Assembly (NCBI GenBank): GCA_002409215.1
Contig: DHUO01000024.1
Location: 1 to 30,469 of the forward strand
Reading direction: 5' to 3'
Source: Candidatus Dojkabacteria bacterium UBA5232
GTDB taxonomy: Bacteria > Patescibacteriota > Dojkabacteria > SC72
DNA: 30,469 nucleotides
The notes under the pieces were generated by a model. That model saw only the letters and a program-made list of their open reading frames with translations. It did no database searches and was not told where the DNA came from. Numbering within the stretch: the first letter of the stretch is position 1; each line of letters begins with the position of its first letter. Both the position numbers and the translations under genes were made by a program. Shown here piece by piece: positions 1 to 8,172 of the stretch.

Positions 1-1191
1 GTTGATAGTAAAGATAGTTTTGTAGAAGAGATAGCTAAGGAGGATAGTAATATTGGTTTGGTTAGCTTTAATAATCTTGATTATAGAATGAAGATTATAC
101 CTCTTGATGGTAAGTATTATCTTGATAATAGTGAGGGTAGTCTAAAGATTAATCTCTATTCATCTGTTAATGAAGAGGATAGATTCATTCTCTCAGTTAT
201 TCAGCATAATATGAATAAGTCAGGTCATGTTTCTTTTGACAAAGGTAAGCTTGCAAAGATTAATATGTCTGGTGTTGTTGCTATTGCAAGAAACTTGGCT
301 TTTAAGATGGAGAGTGCAAGAGATGATGCATATGCTGCAGAGTTTGTTGGTGACTTTCTTGCAGATGCGGACTTGACACATGTTTCAAATGAGGCTTCAT
401 TTGTTCCTGGTTGTAAACCAACACGAAGTATGGCATTTTGTTCTAATCCTAAATATGTTGAAACACTCAAGAAGAGTGGAGTTGATATTGTTGAATTAAC
501 AGGGAACCATAATAATGATTATGGAGCAAAGCATAGTGCTGGTACGATAGATATGTATAAGGAGTTAGGGTGGGATTATTTTGGTGGAGGTTTGGATAAG
601 AAGGATGCTGAGAAGATTTTGTATAAGGAGGTTAATGGTAGTAAGATGGCGTTTATTGGTTATAACTACTACGATGCTATGTTAAATAATTGGGGACCTT
701 TAGCTAAGGATAATTCATCGGGGGCTAATGCATATTCGGAAGAGAAGTTAAAAAGAGATGTTGAGGAGGCAAAGAAGAATGCAGACATAGTTATTGTTAC
801 TTTTCAATTCCAAGAGTGTTATTCATATCCTGATGGTGATGTTATTTATCCTATTTGTTACAAACCACTTGTTGTACCAGATCAGAAAGGTACATTTAGA
901 AAGGCGATTGATTTGGGAGCTGATATTGTTGTTGGTACGCAGGCTCATCAACCACAGACATTTGAGTTGTACAATGATGGGGTTATTTTTTACGGTTTGG
1001 GTAATTTATATTTTGATCAGATAATATGGATTGGTACAAGACATGGTTTGGTATTGACTCATTATTTGTATGAAGGGAAACATATTCAAACAAAACTTAC
1101 ACCAATATATCAAGATAAGGATTTTAAGGTTAGGTTAGCAACAAAAGAACAGGGTGATTTGCTCTTAAAACTTCTTAAGAATGCAAGATAA
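1..1191 (+). CDS. CapA-family (PGA_cap) metallophosphatase-like protein, 5'-truncated by the window edge
   Basis: The frame is open from base 1, so the true start lies upstream; an internal TTG at 58 has no special support. The order of motifs matches the CapA/PGA_cap family (calcineurin-like fold): an NEASF block in place of the usual NLE block, then ELTGNHNNDYG (family: LANNHxxDxG), then GADIVVGTQAHQPQ (family: GADxVxGxHPHxxQ), and near the end FYGLGNLYFDQ (family: FYSLGNFxFDQ). Family members take part in poly-gamma-glutamate or capsule-like polymer metabolism, or act as phosphoesterases of unknown substrate; the substrate here cannot be told. The first metal-binding motif (GDVMLG-like) would lie near or before the left edge and is not clearly seen. 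The gene is convergent with the next one, with only 3 bases between the two stop codons. Family assignment is solid; cellular role is open. Confidence 0.82.
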   Translation, partial: VDSKDSFVEEIAKEDSNIGLVSFNNLDYRMKIIPLDGKYYLDNSEGSLKINLYSSVNEEDRFILSVIQHNMNKSGHVSFDKGKLAKINMSGVVAIARNLAFKMESARDDAYAAEFVGDFLADADLTHVSNEASFVPGCKPTRSMAFCSNPKYVETLKKSGVDIVELTGNHNNDYGAKHSAGTIDMYKELGWDYFGGGLDKKDAEKILYKEVNGSKMAFIGYNYYDAMLNNWGPLAKDNSSGANAYSEEKLKRDVEEAKKNADIVIVTFQFQECYSYPDGDVIYPICYKPLVVPDQKGTFRKAIDLGADIVVGTQAHQPQTFELYNDGVIFYGLGNLYFDQIIWIGTRHGLVLTHYLYEGKHIQTKLTPIYQDKDFKVRLATKEQGDLLLKLLKNAR

Positions 1192-1194
1192 TAT

Positions 1195-3210
1195 CTAGTT
1201 TATTACGTTGATAAATATGCTATCTTGCTCTGTAATTAGCATGTCTTTACCAAGTATATTGTTGTCTTTATCTTTTACTGTATATTCGAACATTCCAAAG
1301 CTCTTGTTCCATATGGCCACTTGTTTTATAGAATCCAATAGAGAGTTTTCAAATATCTCATGAGTTTTCTGAGCTTTTGCTTGGAGTATTGATGTTGGAA
1401 TTAGATTCCATCCTACAATTTTTGCTAAATCTATTTCCTTTTGGTTTAATGTATACCCAAAAGAGCTTAATGAAGCCTCTTCTAGTGATATCATTAAGTA
1501 TATTTCTCCTGCTTTTAGTTCAAAATCTGTTCCATATATTTTGTTATCTTTATATTCTACTATTTGATCCCATGATCCATCATTAAATGAAGCTATTGTT
1601 ATAACCTTATTCTGAAAATATTCAATTAATCCATGTGCGCTATTTACACCTTCAAGATTATTATCGAAAACTTCATATGCTTTTACAAAATTAACTCCTT
1701 TTGTTAAGTGGTATTCGAAAGGTACTATCTCGCATGAATCTAAAGGTATGTCATCCATGATTGAACCGGTACAGCTATGTGATTGAACAATGGAGAGTTG
1801 TTTGTCCTTAAGACAACATATTTCCGTAGTATCAATTATCTTCTCCTTACACTTTTCTTCAGATATGTATAGATTTTCTCCTGTACAATCCTTATACTTC
1901 TTTTTTGTTTTCTCACATGTATTAGTATCTGGATTTATTTGCCAACAATATACCTCGGGTTTAGGAGGTTCTGGATTTGTTCCTATTGGATTACCCTCAC
2001 AATCTCTATATATCTGATTAGTAACCTCTTTAGACCTATCACAAGCATTAGAATTAGGGGATACTCTCCATGGCCAAGAGGGGAAACTACTACCTTTCAA
2101 CCAACTGTAATATTTCCTTATTTCAGAAATATATTGCTGTCCAGCAACAATATTACTATCATTACAATATCCTTTTGCATATTTAGTTGCCCATCTTTCT
2201 TCTGCTGTGAGTCCTTTGTCAGTGCAGTATCCAGAGATATATCCTTCATCCATTTGTACATCAAGAAGATGTTCTAATTGTCTTGTAAAGTCTCTAGCAG
2301 GAACGCCACCCCCATGTATACCAAAATCTTCGACATTACCATATTTTGCATACATACTTCCAGCAGATTCATGAACCCAGAGGGTTATGGGTAGGGCAGG
2401 ATTAACACCTTTTTCTACTGACTGGCAGTATACATCGTCGTAGCATTCTGTCGCATGGTGCCCCTTGCAACCGCCGATTAATCTTACAAGAATATCATGA
2501 ACCCCTGCTGGTTTAGGGTCGTATTGATCATCTTTTCTATTAATATTTGTCTTGCAATTAGCTCCACTTTCCGCATATACGGGGGATCTAAGTTTCAAAA
2601 TGGATGATTTGAGTCTATCTGTTAAAATCATTGATGGTATATACTGACCATATTCAGTAATTGTATAGTCACTCCCTTCTAGACTTAATGCCCAATCTCC
2701 ATATTGTTGGGTATACAACATAATACTTTCTTCTGGATTCTGAACTAAAAGGAACATTCCTTCTTCACTTGTACCATTTTTAGTTTTTGGTAAAGAAATA
2801 GTTTCCGTAACTTTTTTTGTTTTGAATACTGAAGAATCATCCCAAGCCTTTTTGGGAGTTTGTATATAGAAAGTGTATTCTGTTTCTGGTTCTAAGTTAT
2901 TAATACTGACTTCGTAGATATATTCATTGTTTTTAATATCTTTATATATTGATGTTCCTTTAACATTTATGTATGGGGCACTACTTTCTTTTTTCTTATA
3001 AAACAACCTACTAAAAGTAGCTTCAGTATTCTTCCAATATATATTTGTTTTAGTAGTTGATGTATTTGCTACTATGATATTTGTGGGTCTTTCTTTGAGA
3101 GTATTAGAAAGACGTATGTTACCTACAAAGATTGTTATGGCCCCAATGGCTAACATTATTGCAATAGGGAATGCTATGGGTAGGTGTTTCTTTTTGATAA
3201 ACATCTTCAT
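1195..3210 (-). CDS. Membrane-anchored surface protein: Fn3 domain, lysozyme-like domain, Cys-rich linker, two GWNLI-type repeats
   Basis: 671 aa. Residues 1-8 are basic and about 11-30 form one hydrophobic segment (signal anchor), so the bulk should be outside the cell. Residues ~41-133 look like a fibronectin type III domain (NNLEPETEYTFYI strand pattern). Residues ~265-370 contain LWVHESAGSMYA followed by VEDFGIHG, which resembles the catalytic-Glu region of lytic transglycosylases/goose lysozyme (candidate Glu281); this is a pattern match only. Residues ~390-505 are Cys-rich with many CxxxxxxC-type spacings. The C-terminus holds two repeats of the GWNLI type (around 524-600 and 611-671; KGVNFV and VGWNLIP cores) seen in cell-surface proteins of CPR and other bacteria. 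It starts 44 bases after tRNA-Asn on the same strand, so it may share that promoter. Possible roles are wall remodelling or surface structure. ORF certain, function uncertain. Confidence 0.75.
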   Translation of the reverse strand: MKMFIKKKHLPIAFPIAIMLAIGAITIFVGNIRLSNTLKERPTNIIVANTSTTKTNIYWKNTEATFSRLFYKKKESSAPYINVKGTSIYKDIKNNEYIYEVSINNLEPETEYTFYIQTPKKAWDDSSVFKTKKVTETISLPKTKNGTSEEGMFLLVQNPEESIMLYTQQYGDWALSLEGSDYTITEYGQYIPSMILTDRLKSSILKLRSPVYAESGANCKTNINRKDDQYDPKPAGVHDILVRLIGGCKGHHATECYDDVYCQSVEKGVNPALPITLWVHESAGSMYAKYGNVEDFGIHGGGVPARDFTRQLEHLLDVQMDEGYISGYCTDKGLTAEERWATKYAKGYCNDSNIVAGQQYISEIRKYYSWLKGSSFPSWPWRVSPNSNACDRSKEVTNQIYRDCEGNPIGTNPEPPKPEVYCWQINPDTNTCEKTKKKYKDCTGENLYISEEKCKEKIIDTTEICCLKDKQLSIVQSHSCTGSIMDDIPLDSCEIVPFEYHLTKGVNFVKAYEVFDNNLEGVNSAHGLIEYFQNKVITIASFNDGSWDQIVEYKDNKIYGTDFELKAGEIYLMISLEEASLSSFGYTLNQKEIDLAKIVGWNLIPTSILQAKAQKTHEIFENSLLDSIKQVAIWNKSFGMFEYTVKDKDNNILGKDMLITEQDSIFINVIN

Positions 3211-3254
3211 ATGTTATTTATGATAGCAGATATTTGGGGATATATATAAAAATA

Positions 3255-3326
3255 CTCCACGACCAGGACTCGAACCTGGAACCAAACGGTTAACAGCCGT
3301 TCGCTCTACCATTGAGCTATCGTGGA
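3255..3326 (-). tRNA. tRNA-Asn (GTT)
   Basis: Read on the minus strand, acceptor arm TCCACGA pairs with TCGTGGA, followed by discriminator G. The D-arm is AGCTCAATGGTAGAGC, the anticodon arm ACGGCTGTTAACCGT presents GTT, and the T-arm contains GGTTCGAGTCC. CCA is not encoded: the next bases read TATT. Confidence 0.95.
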
Positions 3327-3338
3327 TCAACTGCGTCT

Positions 3339-3367
3339 ATTATATCCATCTCTTACTAATTATTCAA
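3339..3367 (-). promoter_or_regulatory. Sigma-70-type promoter for tRNA-Asn (and probably the surface-protein gene)
   Basis: On the minus strand, TTGAAT (3362-3367), a 17-base spacer, then TATAAT (3339-3344), ending 12 bases before the tRNA 5' end. The -10 matches consensus fully and the -35 matches 4 of 6. Confidence 0.75.
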
Positions 3368-3434
3368 TAGAGGTATACACACATCAAAGTATCATATACA
3401 ATATAGTATATATCTAACTTTAAAAGGTAGTAAA

Positions 3435-4007
3435 ATGAAAAGAGAAGAAATAAGATATACCTTCCTGGGAATGGACTCAAGTGATTCTCTTAAAGAGTAT
3501 GCATGGGAGAAGATTAGTAAAAGAGAGGACCTGCTTAAGCATGCTACAGCTTTAGAAGTGGCTTTTAAACAGAGTAAGGCAAAGAAAGGTGTAGTTAATG
3601 ATTTTAGAGTTAATATCTCAGTAGATTTGCCAGAAACACCTGTCAGAGTTGAGCAGAGAGGAGAAGATATGTATGCTAATATTGATTTTGCAGTAGATAC
3701 TCTTGTAAGGAGATTGCAAAGATATACAGACAGGAAAGCAAGATGGAGTGGTGAAAAGGCATGGGAAGTTCAAGAGGGGGAACCAACACTAGATGATTTT
3801 GATACTGATGATTACTCAGATTATGTTCCAAGGATAGTTAGAAGAAAGAGAATAGAGGATATATCACCTTTAGAAGAAGGAGAAGCAATTGAGAGAATGG
3901 ATATGTTAGGATATGATTTCTTCCTTTTTAGAAATAGGAGAACAGACAAGATATCAGTGGTATATAGAAGAAAAGATGGCTCATACGGAATTGTAGAGCC
4001 ATCTTAA
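3435..4007 (+). CDS. hpf: Ribosome hibernation-promoting factor, long form
   Basis: 190 aa, the length of long HPF. Residues ~1-105 follow the S30AE/HPF fold (IRYTFLGMDSSDSLKEYAWEK opening, then a region ending VDTLVRRLQRYTDR), which binds the 30S decoding region. Residues ~135-190 form the C-terminal dimerisation domain (LEEGEAIERMDMLGYDFFLF, then SVVYRRKDGSYGIVEP) that pairs ribosomes into 100S dimers in Gram-positive-type organisms. The middle is an acidic linker (LDDFDTDDYSDY). AAAGGTAG lies 4 bases before the ATG as a plausible ribosome-binding site. The gene is single, converges with the minus-strand division operon, and its last codons contain a hairpin that probably terminates that operon. 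The long form normally lowers translation in stationary phase. Confidence 0.93.
   Translation: MKREEIRYTFLGMDSSDSLKEYAWEKISKREDLLKHATALEVAFKQSKAKKGVVNDFRVNISVDLPETPVRVEQRGEDMYANIDFAVDTLVRRLQRYTDRKARWSGEKAWEVQEGEPTLDDFDTDDYSDYVPRIVRRKRIEDISPLEEGEAIERMDMLGYDFFLFRNRRTDKISVVYRRKDGSYGIVEPS
3973..4005 (-). terminator. Intrinsic terminator of the minus-strand division operon, lying inside the 3' end of hpf
   Basis: A perfect 10-bp inverted repeat, AAGATGGCTC (3973-3982) and GAGCCATCTT (3996-4005), with a 13-base loop. On the minus strand the stem is followed by TTCTTCT, a usable U-rich tail. On the plus strand it is followed by AAAATC, so it is mainly a minus-strand terminator. It sits in the last ~11 codons and stop of hpf. 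Confidence 0.6.
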
Positions 4008-4026
4008 AATCAAATGTAATCAAATA

Positions 4027-4857
4027 TTACTTCTTTCCGAGGTTTTGGATAATTTGATTAATTGTTCCGAAGAACTTGTACACAGGAGTTTCTTTTGAGT
4101 TATCCTGAATTGTATACTCCTCAGTTTTGCCAAGTAACCAATTCTGTTTCTCCTGTCCGACCATTTGAGCGGTATAATACTCTTCAGTTTTTTCTTTAAA
4201 GGTCTCGTAATCAAGCTTCTCACCTTCTTTTAGAGCCTCTGTTTCGTTAGCAAACAGTACATTACTATACTGCTCGAAGAAAGCCTTAACATCATCATCT
4301 GTATATTTTATTGTTGGTGAGATTAGTTTTGTATAATACAAATCCATTTTAACTTGATCTTCAAGATCCTTTAATTGATAATTTGCAGCTTTCATTGCGG
4401 TATTAAAAGCCTCTTCTCCTCCAAGGTCTTTTTTTATCTCATCAACCCTCTTACTTATTTCATCTTTTGTAACTTTTATATCAGCCTTTTTAGCTTCTAG
4501 CATAACGATACTATCATTAATCAATGATTGTGCGACAGCTTGACCACTAGCCTTCTCTAAGACTCTATGCCATTCTGCTTTGGAAATTCTTTTCCCATTT
4601 ACAACAGCAACGCTTCTCTCATTGCGAATATATTGAACTCCGTAATCTGCAACCATTATGATTAGAATTATCCCTACTACAATGACAACAATTTTGATTA
4701 TGGCACCTAGAAGGGGGTTTGAATTTAACTTCTTAAGAAGAGAATCCTTGAGAGAAACACTCTTCTTTCTTGCGACAACTTTTTTCTTTGGAGCGGTCTT
4801 TCTCTCCACTTTTGGGGCGGTTTTCTTTTTAGAAACAATTTTTTTTGTTCTAGCCAT
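4027..4857 (-). CDS. Membrane-anchored SurA N-terminal-domain-like protein without a PPIase domain
   Basis: 276 aa. Residues 1-43 are very Lys/Arg-rich (cytoplasmic), ~50-70 form one transmembrane helix, and the rest should face the outside. VAVVNGKRISKAEWHRVLEK just after the membrane is the start of the SurA_N/SurA_N_3 chaperone domain found in PrsA, SurA and PpiD, followed by helical stretches (IKVTKDEISKRVDEIK, YTDDDVKAFFEQY). No rotamase (parvulin) domain follows, so a folding-chaperone role for exported proteins is more likely than isomerase activity. It is last in the minus-strand operon, 69 bases after the M23 gene. TATAAT on the minus strand at 4875-4880 could give it its own promoter, but no clear -35 is seen. 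The poly-basic head is unusual and might bind nucleic acid or membrane. Confidence 0.72.
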   Translation of the reverse strand: MARTKKIVSKKKTAPKVERKTAPKKKVVARKKSVSLKDSLLKKLNSNPLLGAIIKIVVIVVGIILIIMVADYGVQYIRNERSVAVVNGKRISKAEWHRVLEKASGQAVAQSLINDSIVMLEAKKADIKVTKDEISKRVDEIKKDLGGEEAFNTAMKAANYQLKDLEDQVKMDLYYTKLISPTIKYTDDDVKAFFEQYSNVLFANETEALKEGEKLDYETFKEKTEEYYTAQMVGQEKQNWLLGKTEEYTIQDNSKETPVYKFFGTINQIIQNLGKK

Positions 4858-4926
4858 TAGAATTAATTAAATAAATTATATGATTATGTAGTTTAGCAGA
4901 ATATTGGTAAATAGGGAAGGGTTGTA

Positions 4927-6222
4927 TTACTTTTGTAAGTGAAGATAACAACTAGTCCAACCATTTGGGTGTCGAATATATGCGTATTCTCCACCATGCC
5001 CATCAACAGACTTGTATAATGTACCTTCCATTACTGCGTAAATAGGGGCACCGTAGTTCACACTTCTGTTTGTTTTGTATGAAATCAAATCAATAGCATA
5101 TCCTTGATGGTAGTTTTGGGACATAACAACTGTTGGTCCTGCAATGGGTAATCTCCATGAACCTGGGTGTACATAAGGCCACCTCCAACCATCAAATCCT
5201 GTAATCCATGATGGCCCTCCTTCAACTAGATATCCACTTAAAACAGGTATTGTTCCGTAACAAGGATTACCACTATGACTACCTCTCATTGAGAAATGCA
5301 AGTGTGCACCACTAGACCATCCTGTATTTCCCATCCTGCCAATCCATGTTCCTGCTGTCACATATCCCTTGTTTGCTGCTTGAGCTCCGTATTTACCAAT
5401 ATAGGCAATAATAGCTTGATCTAATTCCTGTGCTTTTTTAAGGTTTTGTTGGTATGTTGCAAGTAGCTGTGCTTCTTTTACTCTGGCTTGTGCAAGCAAG
5501 GTTTCTCTTTCTTTTTTCTGTGCATCTAAAGAGAGTTTCTTTTCACCAAGCTCTACTCTCTCCTTCTCAACTTCTTCCCTCTTCCCTTCTAACTCAGACT
5601 TTGTGGCACTAAGTTGGCTCTCTTCTATAACCAGTTCTGAGGTCTTGGCGGTGTACTCTTCTAATGACTTCTTGTCTTGCATTCTTGTCATCTCAAGATA
5701 CTTTATCTTTCTTAAAATATTCGAGATATTTTTAAAATCTAATAATAATTCGAACTGATTAACAAAAGAGTATTTATATGATTCAGTAATTCTTTCATTT
5801 ACCATTCCGCTCAAAACTTGAATCTCTTGTTTTAATATTGAAATACCATCCTCTTTCTCTTTAATATTTTTTTGTAATATTCCTATTTCGATATCAGTAG
5901 CGGCAATCTCTATTTGTAATTGTTTTACAGCACTCTCTGTTTGTACTATTAAATTATTAGTATATTCAATCTTTTCTTCTAAAGAGAGTTTTTGATATTC
6001 AACACTTTTTAATTGATTCTGAATATTTCCTTGTTGTTTTTGTATGATTGCCAATTGATCTCGTAGATAATCAAGACATTCAACAGAGCTAGGAGCCATA
6101 TGTGGGGGGCACTGTGTTTGTGCTACAACAGGTTCATGTTTATATGAGAGCAGTAGTGCAAAGGAGAGAACACCTAAAAAGAGTATTCCTAGTATTGTGT
6201 ATGTAATGTTTTTTCTTTTCAT
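4927..6222 (-). CDS. EnvC/PcsB-like coiled-coil murein hydrolase with a circularly permuted M23 (LytM) domain
   Basis: 431 aa. Residues ~8-30 are a hydrophobic signal/anchor, ~48-285 a long heptad-rich coiled coil (EnvC/PcsB-like), and ~286-431 an M23 peptidase whose halves are swapped. The usual C-terminal half comes first: GTWIGRMGNTG then GAHLHFSM (His307, His309). The usual N-terminal half comes last: MSQNYHQGYAIDL (His372, Asp378), GAPIYAVMEGTLY, and the terminal YLHLQK (His428). All five expected zinc or catalytic residues are present (ligands His372, Asp378, His309; catalytic His307, His428 by analogy with LytM), so the enzyme may be active. The gene starts 2 bases after the ftsX stop, so it is the likely FtsEX-controlled septal hydrolase. 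A stop at 4927-4929 immediately follows LHLQK, so the permutation is not a truncation of a longer reading frame. Confidence 0.85.
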   Translation of the reverse strand: MKRKNITYTILGILFLGVLSFALLLSYKHEPVVAQTQCPPHMAPSSVECLDYLRDQLAIIQKQQGNIQNQLKSVEYQKLSLEEKIEYTNNLIVQTESAVKQLQIEIAATDIEIGILQKNIKEKEDGISILKQEIQVLSGMVNERITESYKYSFVNQFELLLDFKNISNILRKIKYLEMTRMQDKKSLEEYTAKTSELVIEESQLSATKSELEGKREEVEKERVELGEKKLSLDAQKKERETLLAQARVKEAQLLATYQQNLKKAQELDQAIIAYIGKYGAQAANKGYVTAGTWIGRMGNTGWSSGAHLHFSMRGSHSGNPCYGTIPVLSGYLVEGGPSWITGFDGWRWPYVHPGSWRLPIAGPTVVMSQNYHQGYAIDLISYKTNRSVNYGAPIYAVMEGTLYKSVDGHGGEYAYIRHPNGWTSCYLHLQK

Positions 6223-6224
6223 TC

Positions 6225-7151
6225 TTACTCCAAATATCTTTTAACTGCACTTAAACTACTTACTACTCCAATTAATGCTCCAGCTCCTATGTGTACTAAA
6301 TAGTATATTAGAAGGAATAGAATATTAACAGGCTTTATAAAAAGTAAACCTAAATCTCTTAATGTCTGATTAAGCCAATATGAGAGACTTGCATCTTTTG
6401 TTAATGAGGAAAGAAATATATAAAGAGGAATGATTAAAATAGAGGTTGCGATAAATCCTCCTAAGGCACCGTAAAGACTTCCCTCTAATATGTATGGTTT
6501 TGTAATATAGTGTTTTGGACTGCCGACTAGATTCATAACCTTTATTTCTTCACTATGTGAATTAATATTGAAACCAATAGTTATTCTTATTAATAAGAAT
6601 GCAATAATTACGAGTGCAGAAATTAAAATAATGGAAGTTACTTTAATAATACTAGAGATTCTTTTGAGATTATTGACAACCTCCTTGAAATATATAACAT
6701 CATCTATAGACGCATTTGTTTCTTTTTCCTTTTTTATACGATTAATCATATCCATTAATGAATCTACAGACTTAGCTTTAATCTCTAAACTAGGTGGTAG
6801 AGAATCTGCAGTAACGGTTGCCAGAAGATCTGGGTTATCAGCAAAATCCTCTTTATATATACTCAAAGCCTCTTGTTGGGATATATATGTAATACTTTCT
6901 GTGGTCTCTTTATCATACAATCTTTCTTTCATTGCAAGGATATCACTTTCACTTGTATCTCGTTTGAAAAATATAATTACCTGAGCTTTCTTCTCATAAT
7001 GATCAATACCTTTTTGAGCAACAATTCCTAGGGATATAAAGAAAGAGGATATTAATAGAACAACAGAGGTCACCATAATTGTGGAAAGAGATAAGAACTT
7101 ATTCCTCTTCATATTCTTTTTTGTGACTTCAATAATCTTGTTAGATTTCAT
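6225..7151 (-). CDS. ftsX: Cell-division ABC transporter permease-like protein FtsX
   Basis: 308 aa, the usual FtsX size. One transmembrane helix at ~18-44 is followed by an extracellular domain of ~120 residues (AQVIIFFKRDTSESDILAMK, then PPSLEIKAKSVDSL) and three further helices at ~168-195, 222-250 and 272-300, the FtsX topology. FtsX forms the membrane part of FtsEX and passes ATP-driven shape changes to a coiled-coil murein hydrolase outside the cell. Gene spacing supports this: the start lies 1 base after the ftsE stop and the stop lies 2 bases before the hydrolase start, so all three are translated from one message. No separate promoter is seen. Confidence 0.93.
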   Translation of the reverse strand: MKSNKIIEVTKKNMKRNKFLSLSTIMVTSVVLLISSFFISLGIVAQKGIDHYEKKAQVIIFFKRDTSESDILAMKERLYDKETTESITYISQQEALSIYKEDFADNPDLLATVTADSLPPSLEIKAKSVDSLMDMINRIKKEKETNASIDDVIYFKEVVNNLKRISSIIKVTSIILISALVIIAFLLIRITIGFNINSHSEEIKVMNLVGSPKHYITKPYILEGSLYGALGGFIATSILIIPLYIFLSSLTKDASLSYWLNQTLRDLGLLFIKPVNILFLLIYYLVHIGAGALIGVVSSLSAVKRYLE

Positions 7152-7152
7152 T

Positions 7153-8151
7153 TTACTTTTTATTTTTACTACTTAAATAATTTTTCAAGAATTTTTCAAG
7201 TGCTTCTCTCTCTTTTTTATTTATTTTAAGATTCTCCAAATCATCTTCGGTGAGATTTAATACAAGATCGATGCTAGTAATTTTAGCTTTAAGTAGTTTT
7301 GCTTTCGTTCCTTTATCTAAACCATCTAATACTTTGTCATACTCCACATCATCACTTTTTGTTCTTTCTTCTAAATCATCATCGATTTTTATCCCAATCT
7401 CTTCTTTAAGTTCTTCTTTCTTTGTATCAATTTTAGTTGCTTTTGTAGCGGGTTTCTTGACAGTATCATAATCACCTTTATTATCAGAGATTATTTTCCC
7501 TCCATCCATTCTGATTACCCTTGTCTTCATTTTGTTAACAAGCTCTCTATCATGTGTAATTACCATTACTGTTGTACCTCCTCTGTTTATACTATTTAAG
7601 ATGTCTAACACTTGGAAGGAGCTATCAGGATCAAGATTACCCGTTGGTTCATCTGCTACGAGGAAATCTGGATTATTAGCTAGTGCTCTTGCAATTGCAC
7701 CTCTTTGTTGCTCTCCACCAGAAAGCTGTATTGGGAAGAGATTTCTTCTGTCATGAAGTTTTACAAGCTCTAAGAGATAATCAGTTGTTTCCTTTATCTC
7801 TTTCTCCTCTTTCCCAATTATTTCTAGAGCAAATCTAATGTTTTCCTCTAATGTTTTTGACTCAAGGAGTCTTATGTCTTGAAATACAATTCCTAATTTC
7901 TGTCGGTATGTAGGTAAAAGTTTAATCGGCAATTTATTTACCTCTATATTTTCAAAGATGATGTCTCCTGAGGTAGGTAGCTCCTCTCTAATTAATAGTC
8001 TTAAGAGTGTAGTTTTTCCTGCTCCTGATGGCCCAACTAGAAATGTAAACTCTCCATCATTAATACCAAAAGAAACCTCTTCTAAAGCTGTGATGGAATC
8101 TGTATATTTCTTTGTTACTTTATCGAAAAGTAGCATGGCAGTCTGATTCAT
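7153..8151 (-). CDS. ftsE: Cell-division ATP-binding protein FtsE with a C-terminal extension
   Basis: 332 aa, about 100 longer than typical FtsE. Residues 1-222 are a complete ABC ATPase: Walker A GPSGAGKTT (40-48), Q-loop VFQDIRLL, signature LSGGEQQRGAIARALA (from 143), Walker B FLVADEPTGNLD (from 163) and switch His in VITHD (~200). Residues ~225-283 are charged and low-complexity (Lys/Glu/Asp). Residues ~284-325 (KAKITSIDLVLNLTEDDLEN, then KKEREALEKFL) look like a helix-hairpin-helix-type module. With FtsX it forms the complex that activates the adjacent hydrolase. It follows prfB by 21 bases; prfB-ftsE-ftsX neighbourhood is common in Gram-positive bacteria. The extension is not needed for ABC function and may bind a partner. 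Confidence 0.93.
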   Translation of the reverse strand: MNQTAMLLFDKVTKKYTDSITALEEVSFGINDGEFTFLVGPSGAGKTTLLRLLIREELPTSGDIIFENIEVNKLPIKLLPTYRQKLGIVFQDIRLLESKTLEENIRFALEIIGKEEKEIKETTDYLLELVKLHDRRNLFPIQLSGGEQQRGAIARALANNPDFLVADEPTGNLDPDSSFQVLDILNSINRGGTTVMVITHDRELVNKMKTRVIRMDGGKIISDNKGDYDTVKKPATKATKIDTKKEELKEEIGIKIDDDLEERTKSDDVEYDKVLDGLDKGTKAKLLKAKITSIDLVLNLTEDDLENLKINKKEREALEKFLKNYLSSKNKK

Positions 8152-8172
8152 ATTAACATTTTACCACATATA

